A DNA stretch of 64,000 nt from Kribbella sp. NBC_01245 (GTDB lineage: Bacteria > Actinomycetota > Actinomycetes > Propionibacteriales > Kribbellaceae): the NCBI RefSeq assembly GCF_036226525.1, contig NZ_CP108487.1, forward strand, positions 8,308,001-8,372,000, read 5' to 3'. A program made the position numbers and the translations under genes. This document shows, piece after piece, positions 1 to 7,977 of this stretch; positions within the stretch are counted from its first letter, which is position 1; each line of letters begins with the position of its first letter. The notes under the pieces are model-generated. The model was given only the letters and a program-made list of their open reading frames with translations. It did not search any database and was not told the origin of the DNA.

Positions 1-1134
1 GGCGTCACGTTGTCGAAGAATGCGCGGGCGCGTGCGGTGCAGTTGCCGGCGTGGAATGAGGCGCTCGGGCTGCCGCGGCCGTGGGATCAGCAGTGGTCGT
101 TGCGGATGCAGCAGGTGCTGGCGTTTGAGTCGGATTTGCTGGAGTACGAGGATATTTTCGACGGGTCGCATGTGATTGAGGCGAAGGTCGATGAGTTGGT
201 CGCGGGGGCGCAGGAGGAGATCGATCGGGTGCAGGCGATGGGTGGTGCTGTCGCTGCGGTCGAGTCGGGGTATTTGAAGCATGCCTTGGTCGCGTCGCAT
301 GCGGATCGGCGTCGGCGGATCGAGTCTGGTGAGCAGGTTGTTGTGGGTGTTAATGCCTACGAGAACACTGAGCCGTCGCCGTTGACCGAGGATCTGGATG
401 CGGCGATTCAGACGGTTGATCCGGCTGCTGAGAGCGCTGCGTTGGCGTCGTTGGAGACGTGGCGGTCGACTCGTGATGTTGAGGCGGTTGAGGGTGCGCT
501 GCGCGGGCTACGGGAAGTTGCTAAGGGCAACGATAATCTGATGCCTGCGACGTTGGCTTGTGTTCGTGCGGGGGTGACTACGGGGGAGTGGTCTGGGGTT
601 TTGCGGGAGGTGTTCGGGGAGTATCGGGCGCCTACTGGAGTGTCTGGTTCGGTTGGTGTGACGGGTGGTGGCGAGGCTATTGCTGCAGTACGGGCGAAGG
701 TGGCGGCGACTTCCGATGAGCTTGGTGGGCGTCTTCGGTTCTTGGTCGGTAAGCCTGGTCTTGACGGTCACTCGAATGGTGCCGAGCAGGTCGCTGTCCG
801 TGCTCGGGATGTCGGTTTTGAGGTCATCTACCAGGGCATCCGGCTGACACCGGAGCAGATCGTCTCTGCTGCCGTGGCTGAGGACGTCCACTGCGTCGGC
901 TTGTCTATCTTGTCGGGCTCGCACATGGAGCTGGTGCCGCAGGTCGTCGACGGCCTCCGCAAGGCGGGCCTCGAGGACATCCCGGTAGTCGTAGGCGGCA
1001 TCGTCCCCGACGCCGACGCCCGCACGCTCCTCGGCGCGGGCGTAGCCGCCGTCTACACCCCCAAGGACTACGACATGACCAGCATGATGTCCAACATGGT
1101 CGACGTAATCCGCAAAGCCAACCACCTCCCCTAA
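1..1134 (+). CDS. ecm: Ethylmalonyl-CoA mutase, 3' part (cut by window start)
   Basis: Frame 1 is open from the first base to TAA at 1132-1134, so the 5' part lies outside the window. The visible 377 residues are the end of the mutase barrel (including LPRPWDQQWSLRMQQV), a linker and a C-terminal cobalamin-binding domain. That domain has DGHSNG near visible residue 255 (DxHxxG, the cobalt-ligand histidine), then LSILSGSH and VVVGGIVPD. Fusion of catalytic and B12 domains with this sequence style is typical of MeaA/Ecm, which converts ethylmalonyl-CoA to methylsuccinyl-CoA. Homologues of Ccr, the epimerase and MeaB are encoded at 32-37 kb, which supports the pathway. Third codon positions are G/T-rich up to about 870 and C-rich afterwards. 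Another fused acyl-CoA mutase cannot be excluded without the N-terminus. Confidence 0.85.
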   Translation, partial: GVTLSKNARARAVQLPAWNEALGLPRPWDQQWSLRMQQVLAFESDLLEYEDIFDGSHVIEAKVDELVAGAQEEIDRVQAMGGAVAAVESGYLKHALVASHADRRRRIESGEQVVVGVNAYENTEPSPLTEDLDAAIQTVDPAAESAALASLETWRSTRDVEAVEGALRGLREVAKGNDNLMPATLACVRAGVTTGEWSGVLREVFGEYRAPTGVSGSVGVTGGGEAIAAVRAKVAATSDELGGRLRFLVGKPGLDGHSNGAEQVAVRARDVGFEVIYQGIRLTPEQIVSAAVAEDVHCVGLSILSGSHMELVPQVVDGLRKAGLEDIPVVVGGIVPDADARTLLGAGVAAVYTPKDYDMTSMMSNMVDVIRKANHLP

Positions 1135-1141
1135 CCACGCC

Positions 1142-1505
1142 GCCGACCCTCCACCGCTGCGGCGACCAACCCTCCACCGCGGCGACCAGCCGTCCACGGC
1201 TACGGCGAGCAACCGCCCACCACTGCGGCGAGCAACCCTCCACCTGACCAATCGTCGCCATCGCCTGCCCGGTATGACCGAAGCCGAGATGTCCCGTACG
1301 GCGCTTCGCGGGACCGGGTGATGCGGGGCGGACGTAGGCGACGATTGGTCAGGATTTGCCCGCGGACCGCAGGCGATCGACCTGACCCGCCGCTCGAAGC
1401 GGTCAAATCCAGACCAATCGACGCAGCGGTGGACGGTTGCTCGCCGCGGTGGTGGGCGGCTGGCCGACGCGACGTGGACGGTGGTCGCCGCAGTGGTGGG
1501 TGGGG
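1142..1505. repeat. Inverted block of short tandem repeats in the ecm-cyclase gap
   Basis: The 412-base gap between ecm and the next gene holds no gene. From 1142 to about 1242 four or five imperfect copies of a roughly 22-base unit (core CGGCGACCAACCCTCCACC) run in tandem. From about 1424 to 1505 the reverse-complement form recurs (core GGTGGACGGTTGCTCGCC). Between them, 1243-1259 and 1337-1353 are a perfect 17-bp inverted repeat, and a 20-bp hairpin (repeat family R5) lies at 1339-1423. The whole gap could fold into one long imperfect cruciform. The first unit resembles the last codons of ecm. Confidence 0.7.
1337..1426. repeat. Repeat family R5, copy 1 (hairpin)
   Basis: Arms 1339-1358 and 1404-1423 pair at 18 of 20 positions. 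The related copy at 55001-55087 shares the loop core (GACCCGCCGC) and the outer motif GACCAATC. Arm bases that differ between copies are matched by a change in the partner arm, for example C:G against T:A next to GATT. Function unknown. Confidence 0.6.
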
Positions 1506-1546
1506 TGGCGGGCGTGGGCGGTGGTTGGGTGGGTGAGGATGGGGGG

Positions 1547-2440
1547 ATGACGACGTATCGGGCTCGGTTTGATGGTGGGGTGGGGTTCACTAATGGGGGT
1601 GGGCTTCAGGTTCAGGGGTTTTTTGTGGATGTGCCTTCGGCGGAGGTGACGAGCCAAGAGGTGGGGGAGTTGTTTCTGGCGTCCCTTGGGTTGTTGATGG
1701 CGGGGGAGGTGACCATCGAGAATCTGGAGATCGTTGAGGCGCCGCATAAGGGGACACGCGGCGGGCCCAGAGCAACGGAAAACCAAGGGACCTATGTCGA
1801 GTTGAGTCATGTGATTCGGGAAGGCATGATCACGCTGCCGAATTTGCCGGCGCCGAAGTTCGGGAAGCACCTGACGCGGGAGGACTCGCGCGGGATCTAC
1901 GCTCCGGGGACGGAGTTCGAGATCGGGAAGTTCGAGATGGTGACGAATACCGGCACCTATATGGACAGCCCGTATCACCGCTTTCCCGACGGCCATGACC
2001 TCACCGGATTCCAGCTCGACCGGACGGTGGATCTACCCGCCGTCGTGGTACGGCTCGACGACAGCGCGAAGCTCGGAATCGACGCCGCAGCCCTCGCGCC
2101 GTACGACGTCAACGGCAAGGCGGTATTGCTGCAGACTGGCGATGATCAGCGATTCGACACACCCGCCTATATCGAGGACGCGCACTTCCTCACCCGCGAC
2201 GGCGCCGACTGGCTGATCCGGAACGGCGCGGTCCTTGTCGGTATCGACGCGGCCAACATCGACGACATGACCGACGGTACGAGGCCGGCCCATACCCTCT
2301 TGCTCGGTGCGGGCATCGCCATCGTCGAGCACCTCACCAACCTCGGCGCGGTACCGGTGAACGGTGCCACCTTCACCGCAGCGGCACCGCTCGTCGCCGG
2401 CCTCGGCACCTTCCCAGTCCGCGCCTACGCGAAGACCTAA
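1547..2440 (+). CDS. Cyclase-family (kynurenine formamidase-like) protein with altered metal site
   Basis: 297 residues starting at ATG 1547 behind a G-rich ribosome site (GGATGGGGGG); an in-frame upstream start at 1481 would read repeat DNA and is not used. Residues 1-80 are a family-specific lead. The rest is the cyclase fold of kynurenine formamidases, with YVELSHVIREGMITLP and the terminal region VEHLTNLGAVP. The zinc motif HxGTHxD found in active members reads NTGTYMDSPYH here, so both first-shell histidines are replaced (by Asn and Tyr). Hydrolase chemistry with the usual two-metal site is therefore doubtful. Follows ecm after a repeat block and probably has its own promoter. Family assignment is firm, substrate unknown. 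Confidence 0.75.
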   Translation: MTTYRARFDGGVGFTNGGGLQVQGFFVDVPSAEVTSQEVGELFLASLGLLMAGEVTIENLEIVEAPHKGTRGGPRATENQGTYVELSHVIREGMITLPNLPAPKFGKHLTREDSRGIYAPGTEFEIGKFEMVTNTGTYMDSPYHRFPDGHDLTGFQLDRTVDLPAVVVRLDDSAKLGIDAAALAPYDVNGKAVLLQTGDDQRFDTPAYIEDAHFLTRDGADWLIRNGAVLVGIDAANIDDMTDGTRPAHTLLLGAGIAIVEHLTNLGAVPVNGATFTAAAPLVAGLGTFPVRAYAKT

Positions 2441-2515
2441 CCGACGCCCGTACGCAAGGACCCAACCGACGCCCGTACGCAAGGACCCAACCGGCGGCCA
2501 TACACGAGGACGTAA
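2419..2515 (+). repeat. Four tandem 25-bp copies of the gene's own 3' end
   Basis: The last 22 bases of the cyclase gene, including TAA, resemble three 25-bp units that follow at 2441, 2466 and 2491 (core CCGACGCCCGTACGCAAGGA; the third unit is diverged). The gene terminus therefore looks duplicated into the spacer. Confidence 0.65.
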
Positions 2516-2543
2516 GGCCGCCGGTCCGCTAAAGGGAACCCCG

Positions 2544-3266
2544 CTAAAGGGATGCGAGCAACGCTCGGAAGGCCTTTGTCATTTCCGTGTGTAGCGAAGC
2601 GCCGAAGGAAATTCGCTGCGCGCCCAAGGCAACCAACTCGCTCACCCCGGGGCCGCCCGGCGATGCGTGCGCGTTTAGCGGGCCGCCGATTCCCTTTGCC
2701 AGCAAGGGGATGACGTCCAGCGGTGCCATGATCGGGTAGACGCAGTCGGCACCGGCGCGCCGGTAAAGGCGTCCGCGCGCGATCGCGTCCTCGACATCGT
2801 TGCTTCCGGCAATGAATATGTCGACACGTGCATTGATCACCAGATCGGCACCGGCCGCCGCGCGGACGTCGGCGAGGTACGACGCCTGCTCTTCGGGCTC
2901 CACCAGCAAACCCGTCGCCGGACGCGAGTCCTCCAAATTGCACCCGACCACCCCGGCCTCCAGCAGCCGCTCAGTCAGCTCACTGGCCGATAAGCCATAG
3001 CCGCGCTCAACATCCGCCGTCACCGGCAGGTCAGCAACCCGCGCAACGGAAGCAATAGCCGCAATAGCTGCGAACATCTCCGCAACAGGCGCCTGCTCAC
3101 CATCGTCGTACCCGATCACCCGCGCGACCGCCGCACTACTAGTGGCGATCGCCGGATAACCAGCCTCAGCGACAACCCGCGCGCTGACCGGATCCCAGAC
3201 GTTCGGCAGCACAAGCGGCCCGGGCTCGTGATGCAACGCCCGGAACCGCTCGGCAGAGTTACTCAT
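2544..3266 (-). CDS. Isocitrate lyase/PEP mutase superfamily protein
   Basis: 240 residues from ATG 3266, which shares one base with the stop of the upstream gene (TGATG overlap), so the two are translationally coupled. A TIM-barrel member of the PEP mutase/isocitrate lyase superfamily: LVLPNVWDPVSAR near the N-terminus, VTADVERGYG (metal-binding Asp/Glu region), GCNLEDS and VINARVDIF in order. The cysteine loop of true isocitrate lyase (KKCGH) is absent, so this is one of the short carboxyvinyl-carboxyphosphonate-mutase-like proteins that may cleave or isomerise a 2-oxo or 2-methyl acid. Substrate not predictable. Codirectional with an AhpD-like gene. Confidence 0.8.
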   Translation of the reverse strand: MSNSAERFRALHHEPGPLVLPNVWDPVSARVVAEAGYPAIATSSAAVARVIGYDDGEQAPVAEMFAAIAAIASVARVADLPVTADVERGYGLSASELTERLLEAGVVGCNLEDSRPATGLLVEPEEQASYLADVRAAAGADLVINARVDIFIAGSNDVEDAIARGRLYRRAGADCVYPIMAPLDVIPLLAKGIGGPLNAHASPGGPGVSELVALGAQRISFGASLHTEMTKAFRALLASL

Positions 3267-3730
3267 CAGCTGGGGTTGTAGTGGCCAGGCGCGAGCCGGT
3301 TCGAGACGCCGATCCGGTTCCACGCGTTGATCATCGTGATCAGTGCGATCAGCTGCGCGAGCTCCTCTTCGTCAAAGGCCTTCGCCGCCACGTCGTACAC
3401 CTCGTCCGAAACATGCCCGACGCTGAGCACGGTCATCGCCTCGGTCAGTTCCAGCGCGGCCTGCTCCTGCTCGCTGTAGTACGACCGGGCCTCGCGCCAG
3501 ACCGGCAGCAGGTTCACCTTCTGCGGCTGCTCGCCCGCGTGGGCCGCGTCGAGCGTATGCATGTCCACGCAATACGCGCAGCCGTTGATCTGCGACGCGC
3601 GGATCCGGACGAGATCCGCGAGGCGCTCGTCGAGGCCGGTGGCGGATACCGCGTCGAGCGCGATCAGTGCTTGGTAGAACTCGGGGGTTAGTTTGGCGGT
3701 CTTGACTCTGCGATTCGTCGATGTGGTCAC
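3266..3730 (-). CDS. Carboxymuconolactone decarboxylase/AhpD-like protein
   Basis: About 154 residues from GTG 3730 (MTTSTNRRVK...); a TTG start at 3751 is possible, and neither has a clear ribosome site. The AhpD/CMD core is clear: DLVRIRASQINGCAYCVDMH gives the CxxC plus nearby histidine of alkylhydroperoxidase-like proteins, and LIALITMINAWNRIGV is the usual second helix pair. Such proteins reduce peroxides through the two cysteines. Its stop overlaps the start of the PEP-mutase-like gene. It diverges from the MocR regulator, which may control the pair. Confidence 0.8.
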   Translation of the reverse strand: MTTSTNRRVKTAKLTPEFYQALIALDAVSATGLDERLADLVRIRASQINGCAYCVDMHTLDAAHAGEQPQKVNLLPVWREARSYYSEQEQAALELTEAMTVLSVGHVSDEVYDVAAKAFDEEELAQLIALITMINAWNRIGVSNRLAPGHYNPS

Positions 3731-3740
3731 GACAACAACG

Positions 3741-3786
3741 TTAGGCGCCAAGTAGCCCAGGTGTATGGTCCACTTTCATGGAAAGT
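3741..3786 (+). promoter_or_regulatory. Candidate leaderless promoter and operator of the MocR gene
   Basis: TATGGT (3764-3769) lies 8 bases before the ATG and 17 bases after TTAGGC (3741-3746), so a transcript could begin at or near the start codon. ACTTTC-ATG-GAAAGT (3772-3786) is a perfect 6-bp inverted repeat centred on the start codon and could be an autoregulatory site. Confidence 0.4.
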
Positions 3787-5160
3787 ACGCGGGCCAATTC
3801 GGTCGGAGCCGACCTCCATCTGGACCTCACCGGCAGTCGCGGCCGCAGCGACCTGGTCGAGGCCTTGCACGACTCGATCCGCTCCGGCCGCCTGCTACCG
3901 GGCACGCGTCTGCCGTCGTCGCGCTCGCTCGCGAAGGACCTCGGCGTGGCCCGCAACACCGTCGCCGACGCGTACGGCCAACTCGTCGCCGAGGGCTGGC
4001 TGGTCGCGCGACAGGGCTCGGGCACCGAAGTGGCCCGCCGCGAGGCGCCGATTACCCGCACGCAGCAGATAAAGCCGGCGCCACCCACATACCGGTACGA
4101 CCTGACGCCTGGCAGTCCCGACGTCTCGACTTTCCCGAGGTCCGAGTGGCTCGCGGCCGCCCGGAAGGCGTTGACCGCGGCACCGCACGAGGCCTTCGGC
4201 TACGGCGATCCGCGCGGGCGGATCGAGTTGCGCCGCGCGCTCGCCGACTACCTGGCCCGCGCCCGCGGCGTACGGGCTGATCCCGAGCGCATCGTCATCG
4301 TCTCCGGCTACGTGCAGGCGCTTTCGCTCTTGAGCGAGGTGCTGTACGCCGAAGGCGCGCGGACGCTGTCGGTCGAGGAGTTCGGGTACGACCTCCACTG
4401 GGACATCGCCCGTTCCCGCGGCCTCGACGTCGTACCCCTCGCGGTGGACGACCAAGGCGCGCGGACGGACCAACTCCAAGGCCAGGCGGCGTTGTTGACC
4501 CCGGCACACCAGATGCCCATCGGCGTACCACTCGCGCCTGATCGTCGTACGCAGGCGATCGAGTGGGCCCGCACGTACAACGGCTTGCTGATCGAGGACG
4601 ACTACGACGGCGAGTTCCGGTACGACCGCCAGCCGGTCGGCGCATTGCAGGCCCTCGACCCCGAACGCGTGGCCTACACCGGTACGGCGAGCAAGAGCCT
4701 CGCGCCGGGTCTGCGCCTCGCGTGGATGGTCGTACCGCAAGCCCTGCTCGAGCCCTTGCTCGCGGCCAAACGCACGGCAGACCTCCAGACCGCGACGCTG
4801 GACCAGTTGACGTTGGCCGAGTTCATCACGTCGGGCCACTACGACCGGCATGTACGCCGATGCCGCCTGCATTACCGGCGCCGGCGCGATCGCCTGGTCG
4901 AGCTCCTCGCGGTCCGCGCGCCGGGTGTCACCGTGGCGGGTATTTCGGCCGGACTGCACGTCCTCCTCGACGTACCGGGTGATGCCCAGGACATGGTCGA
5001 CCGGGCCGCCCGCCAAGGCCTGGGCATCGCCACCCTCGACCGCTACAGGTTCCACCCCGGCAAGGGCGAGAGGCAGGCGTTGATCGTGGGCTACGGCACG
5101 CCACCCGACCACTCCTACAGCGGCGCGCTAGACCTGCTGTGCCAAGTGTTAGCGGTCTAA
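3778..5160 (+). CDS. MocR/PdxR-family regulator (GntR HTH fused to aminotransferase fold)
   Basis: 460 residues. Residues 20-85 are a GntR winged helix (GRLLPGTRLPSSRSLAKDLG, ARNTVADAYGQLVAEGWL). Residues 105-455 are a fold-type I aminotransferase domain with YGDPRGRIELR, LIEDDYDGEFRYD and the PLP-lysine motif TASKSLAPGLRLAW. MocR proteins use bound PLP or its adducts to control B6 or amino acid genes and are usually transcribed divergently from a target, as here. The 3' end overlaps the convergent SARP gene by 12 bases. No pdxST genes are adjacent, so the target is more likely the AhpD/PEP-mutase pair (inference). Confidence 0.9.
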   Translation: MESTRANSVGADLHLDLTGSRGRSDLVEALHDSIRSGRLLPGTRLPSSRSLAKDLGVARNTVADAYGQLVAEGWLVARQGSGTEVARREAPITRTQQIKPAPPTYRYDLTPGSPDVSTFPRSEWLAAARKALTAAPHEAFGYGDPRGRIELRRALADYLARARGVRADPERIVIVSGYVQALSLLSEVLYAEGARTLSVEEFGYDLHWDIARSRGLDVVPLAVDDQGARTDQLQGQAALLTPAHQMPIGVPLAPDRRTQAIEWARTYNGLLIEDDYDGEFRYDRQPVGALQALDPERVAYTGTASKSLAPGLRLAWMVVPQALLEPLLAAKRTADLQTATLDQLTLAEFITSGHYDRHVRRCRLHYRRRRDRLVELLAVRAPGVTVAGISAGLHVLLDVPGDAQDMVDRAARQGLGIATLDRYRFHPGKGERQALIVGYGTPPDHSYSGALDLLCQVLAV

Positions 5161-7044
5161 CCACCGAGCCACTGGACCGAGCGTCAACAACCCAGTGCCA
5201 GCGACCAGTTCGTTAGCCGCAGGCGCCAGTTGCGCACGGGCCCGCGCCAGCATCGACTCGTTGCCCAGAGCAACAGATGCCTCCGCGACCAGGCCCCACA
5301 TCGCCTCGAACAGCAGGTCGTGCCGCGGATCCGGCACGCCCTCCAGCGCCACGGCAGCCTCACCGCGACGGCCCTCGGCCAGCAAGACCAACGGCCTGAC
5401 CCACGGCTCGTACGGCCCGTAGTCATCCCCTGTCACAAAGGGCAACCCGCGCCAAACCCGCAGGCACAACACCGCGAGCGGCAACAACCCACCCTCCAAC
5501 CCGGGCATACCGGCGCCGTCGAGCCCCTTCGCCGCCTCGCGATAAGCCTTCTCGCACTCATCAACAGTAGCGCCACCAGCCGCAAGCCGAAGGGCTCGAT
5601 ACCACCGAGTGAACACGCCCACCAACGGCAACTCGTGCCGCCCAGCCAGGTCGTCCGCAGCAGCTGCGGCAGCGTCGGCGGTAGCGAAATCCCCAAGCGC
5701 GCAACAAGCCTGAATCCGGATGAGATGCCCGAGCACCTCGGACGTGACCAACCCGTGCTTACGCGACAGCGCGACCAACTCCACGCCCAGCTCGTCCCGG
5801 CGAGGCGCCAACCCCGCCCGGTCGAAGCTCTGCATGAAGAGCCCGTTCAGCGCGAACGCCAGCAACCCCGGATCATCCAGCCCACGCGCAATTTCCACCG
5901 CCTGCTGCCCGGCCGGCGTCGACGTACCCCGGATTTCAACGGCAATCGTGGCCAGCAACCGAGCCCGAGCCGCCTCGTGACCCTCGACCGGGAGCAGCGT
6001 CAACGTACGCTCGCACGCCGCGACTATCCGAGCAGCGTGGTCCTCATCATCCGAGCGGGTCCAGATCGCCGGTACGTCGTACGCGCCGATCACCCGGGCC
6101 GTCAGCTCCGGATCACCGAGCTCCTCCGCCGCCGCGATGGCCGCGATCCGATGCTCCCGCGCCGCCTGCAAACCACCGCCACCCGTCACCGCCAGATTGC
6201 GCAACAAGCCGACCGTCGACTCCAGCCGGGCCCGCGCACCAGCCGCCACAGTCCGGTCGTACGCCGCGGCCGCGTCCGCCCACACCTGATCCGCCGACCC
6301 GCGCCGTACATCGAGATGCGAAGCCTGGTTGAGGATGTCGCCCTCCAACGCACGCAACGCCGGACCCGGATCCACGCCAAGCTGCTCGACCAACAGCCTC
6401 CGCGCCCGACGCAGTACGGCAAGCGCATCGCCTTGGCGCCCGCCCTGATACAGCGCGAGCGCGAGCAATCGCCAGGCGTCCTCGCGCCACGGGTGCTCCG
6501 TCACGTGCGCGTCCAAATCGGCCACCACCGCGGCGGCAGAACCCACCGACAACCGGGCCTCGGCGTACCGCTCGACCGCCTGCAACCGCAGCTCCGCCAA
6601 CCGCGACCGCTCCGCGTGCGCCCACGGCTCATCCACGAACTCCGCATAAGCAGGCCCACGCCACAACCCCAGCGCCTCCCTCAACCCGGCCTCCGTCGGA
6701 CGAGCTAGCGCCTGCTCGAACCGCCAGGCATCAACCGCGTCCGGCTCGACCCGCAACGCATACCCCGGCCCCTCGGTCACCAGCAGTCGCGGCGGCGTAC
6801 GGGCAGCCCGATCGGGCTCGAGAGCCCGCCGCAGCGAGGCCACGAACGTCCGCACCGCGCTCACCGCGCCAGCGGGAGGATCCAGCCAGAGGTCATCAAT
6901 GAGCAACCCGACCGGTACGACGCGACCGCGGGCCACGATCAGGCGAGCCAGTACGGCGCGGTGGCGCGGGCCTTTCAGCGCAAGCGCGCTCCCCGCGTCG
7001 TCCCAGGCCATCACCGGCCCGAGCACTCCGAAACGAACCCGCAC
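5149..7044 (-). CDS. SARP/AfsR-type transcriptional regulator with BTAD and TPR-like C-terminus
   Basis: 631 residues from GTG 7044. Residues 1-95 are an OmpR-like winged helix of the SARP kind (LKGPRHRAVLARLIVARG, VGLLIDDLW). Residues 100-250 are the bacterial activator domain (GLWRGPAYAEFVDEPW, HPWREDAWRLLALALYQGGR, LGVDPGPALRALE). The remaining ~380 residues are helical, Ala/Leu-rich and TPR-like, without an NB-ARC ATPase, so the protein is intermediate between short SARPs and AfsR. SARPs activate genes by binding direct heptamer repeats with 11-bp spacing; such a pair lies in its own upstream region facing the alpha/beta hydrolase gene. Confidence 0.88.
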   Translation of the reverse strand: MRVRFGVLGPVMAWDDAGSALALKGPRHRAVLARLIVARGRVVPVGLLIDDLWLDPPAGAVSAVRTFVASLRRALEPDRAARTPPRLLVTEGPGYALRVEPDAVDAWRFEQALARPTEAGLREALGLWRGPAYAEFVDEPWAHAERSRLAELRLQAVERYAEARLSVGSAAAVVADLDAHVTEHPWREDAWRLLALALYQGGRQGDALAVLRRARRLLVEQLGVDPGPALRALEGDILNQASHLDVRRGSADQVWADAAAAYDRTVAAGARARLESTVGLLRNLAVTGGGGLQAAREHRIAAIAAAEELGDPELTARVIGAYDVPAIWTRSDDEDHAARIVAACERTLTLLPVEGHEAARARLLATIAVEIRGTSTPAGQQAVEIARGLDDPGLLAFALNGLFMQSFDRAGLAPRRDELGVELVALSRKHGLVTSEVLGHLIRIQACCALGDFATADAAAAAADDLAGRHELPLVGVFTRWYRALRLAAGGATVDECEKAYREAAKGLDGAGMPGLEGGLLPLAVLCLRVWRGLPFVTGDDYGPYEPWVRPLVLLAEGRRGEAAVALEGVPDPRHDLLFEAMWGLVAEASVALGNESMLARARAQLAPAANELVAGTGLLTLGPVARWLDR

Positions 7045-7058
7045 CCTCGAACCGTATC

Positions 7059-7076
7059 GCTCATCGAATGCTCATC
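7059..7076 (+). promoter_or_regulatory. Candidate SARP box: two GCTCATC heptamers, 11 bp apart
   Basis: GCTCATC at 7059-7065 and again at 7070-7076 are exact heptamers at 11-bp spacing in the 78-bp gap between the divergent SARP and hydrolase genes. Spacing and repeat length match SARP operators; the heptamer itself is not a known consensus. Confidence 0.4.
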
Positions 7077-7122
7077 CGCACACGGCAGGCTCCAGAGATA
7101 CCGAATCAAAAGGAAGGACCAG

Positions 7123-7977
7123 ATGAACATCCCCGGTTTCGAGTACCGCCGTGTTGCCGTCGCGGACGGTGTCGAGCTCAATGTCGCGATCGGCGGCTCG
7201 GGCAGCCCGATCGTGCTGCTGCACGGGTTTCCGCAGACGCACTTGATGTGGCGCGACGTCGCCGCGGCGCTCGCGACCGACCAGCACACCGTGATCGTCC
7301 CCGATCTACGCGGGTACGGCGACAGCGACAAGCCGGTCGAGACCGACGGCAGCGTCTACTCCAAGCGCACCATGGCCGCCGACATCGTCACGCTCGCTAA
7401 GGCCTTGGGCCACGAGCAGTTCGCGCTGGCTGGACACGATCGTGGCGCGCTCGTCGCGTTCCGCGCGGGCCTTGACCACCCCGACGTGATCACCCGGCTC
7501 ACCATTCTCGACGTACTGCCGACGCTGGACATGTGGGACGTTTTGCACGGGACAACCGCCGCGGTCGGGTTCCACCTGTACCTGATGGCCCAGCCGCCGG
7601 GCCTTCCCGAGCAGCTGATCGGCGCTGCGCCGGACGCGTTCTTCGGACACTTCCTGGACAGCTGGACGAGCGAGCCGCTGCCGGCCGAGATCCGTGCCGC
7701 CTACCTCGAGGCCAGCCGGAACGCCGTACCCTCGATCGTCGCGGACTGCCGCGCGTCGGCGGGGATCGACGTGGAGCACGACAAACTGGATCTTGCCGCG
7801 GGCAACAAACTGCGCATGCCGGTGACGGTGTTGCAGCAGGATTGGGGCGCGGCGCTCGGGTTCGACGCCGCCGGGTTATGGGGTGCGTGGGCTCCCGACC
7901 TGTGTCACCACACTGTTGCCTACGGCCACTTCATGGCCGAAGAAGCGCCCGCGGAGATCGCGAAATACCTTAGTTGA
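7123..7977 (+). CDS. Alpha/beta hydrolase of the haloacetate dehalogenase/epoxide hydrolase type
   Basis: 284 residues from ATG 7123 behind AGGAAGG. Motifs in order: HGFPQTHLMW (oxyanion loop), DLRGYGDSDKP, nucleophile elbow LAGHDRGALVAFR with Asp as nucleophile, and AYGHFMAEEAP with the catalytic His. An Asp nucleophile means dehalogenase or epoxide hydrolase chemistry, not a serine esterase. Resemblance to fluoroacetate dehalogenase is visible (VGFHLYLMAQPPGLPE), but the residue after the cap-domain His that is Trp in that enzyme is Leu here, so halide binding is uncertain. Divergent from the SARP gene and possibly its target. The 3' end overlaps the convergent oxidase by 8 bases. Confidence 0.82.
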   Translation: MNIPGFEYRRVAVADGVELNVAIGGSGSPIVLLHGFPQTHLMWRDVAAALATDQHTVIVPDLRGYGDSDKPVETDGSVYSKRTMAADIVTLAKALGHEQFALAGHDRGALVAFRAGLDHPDVITRLTILDVLPTLDMWDVLHGTTAAVGFHLYLMAQPPGLPEQLIGAAPDAFFGHFLDSWTSEPLPAEIRAAYLEASRNAVPSIVADCRASAGIDVEHDKLDLAAGNKLRMPVTVLQQDWGAALGFDAAGLWGAWAPDLCHHTVAYGHFMAEEAPAEIAKYLS

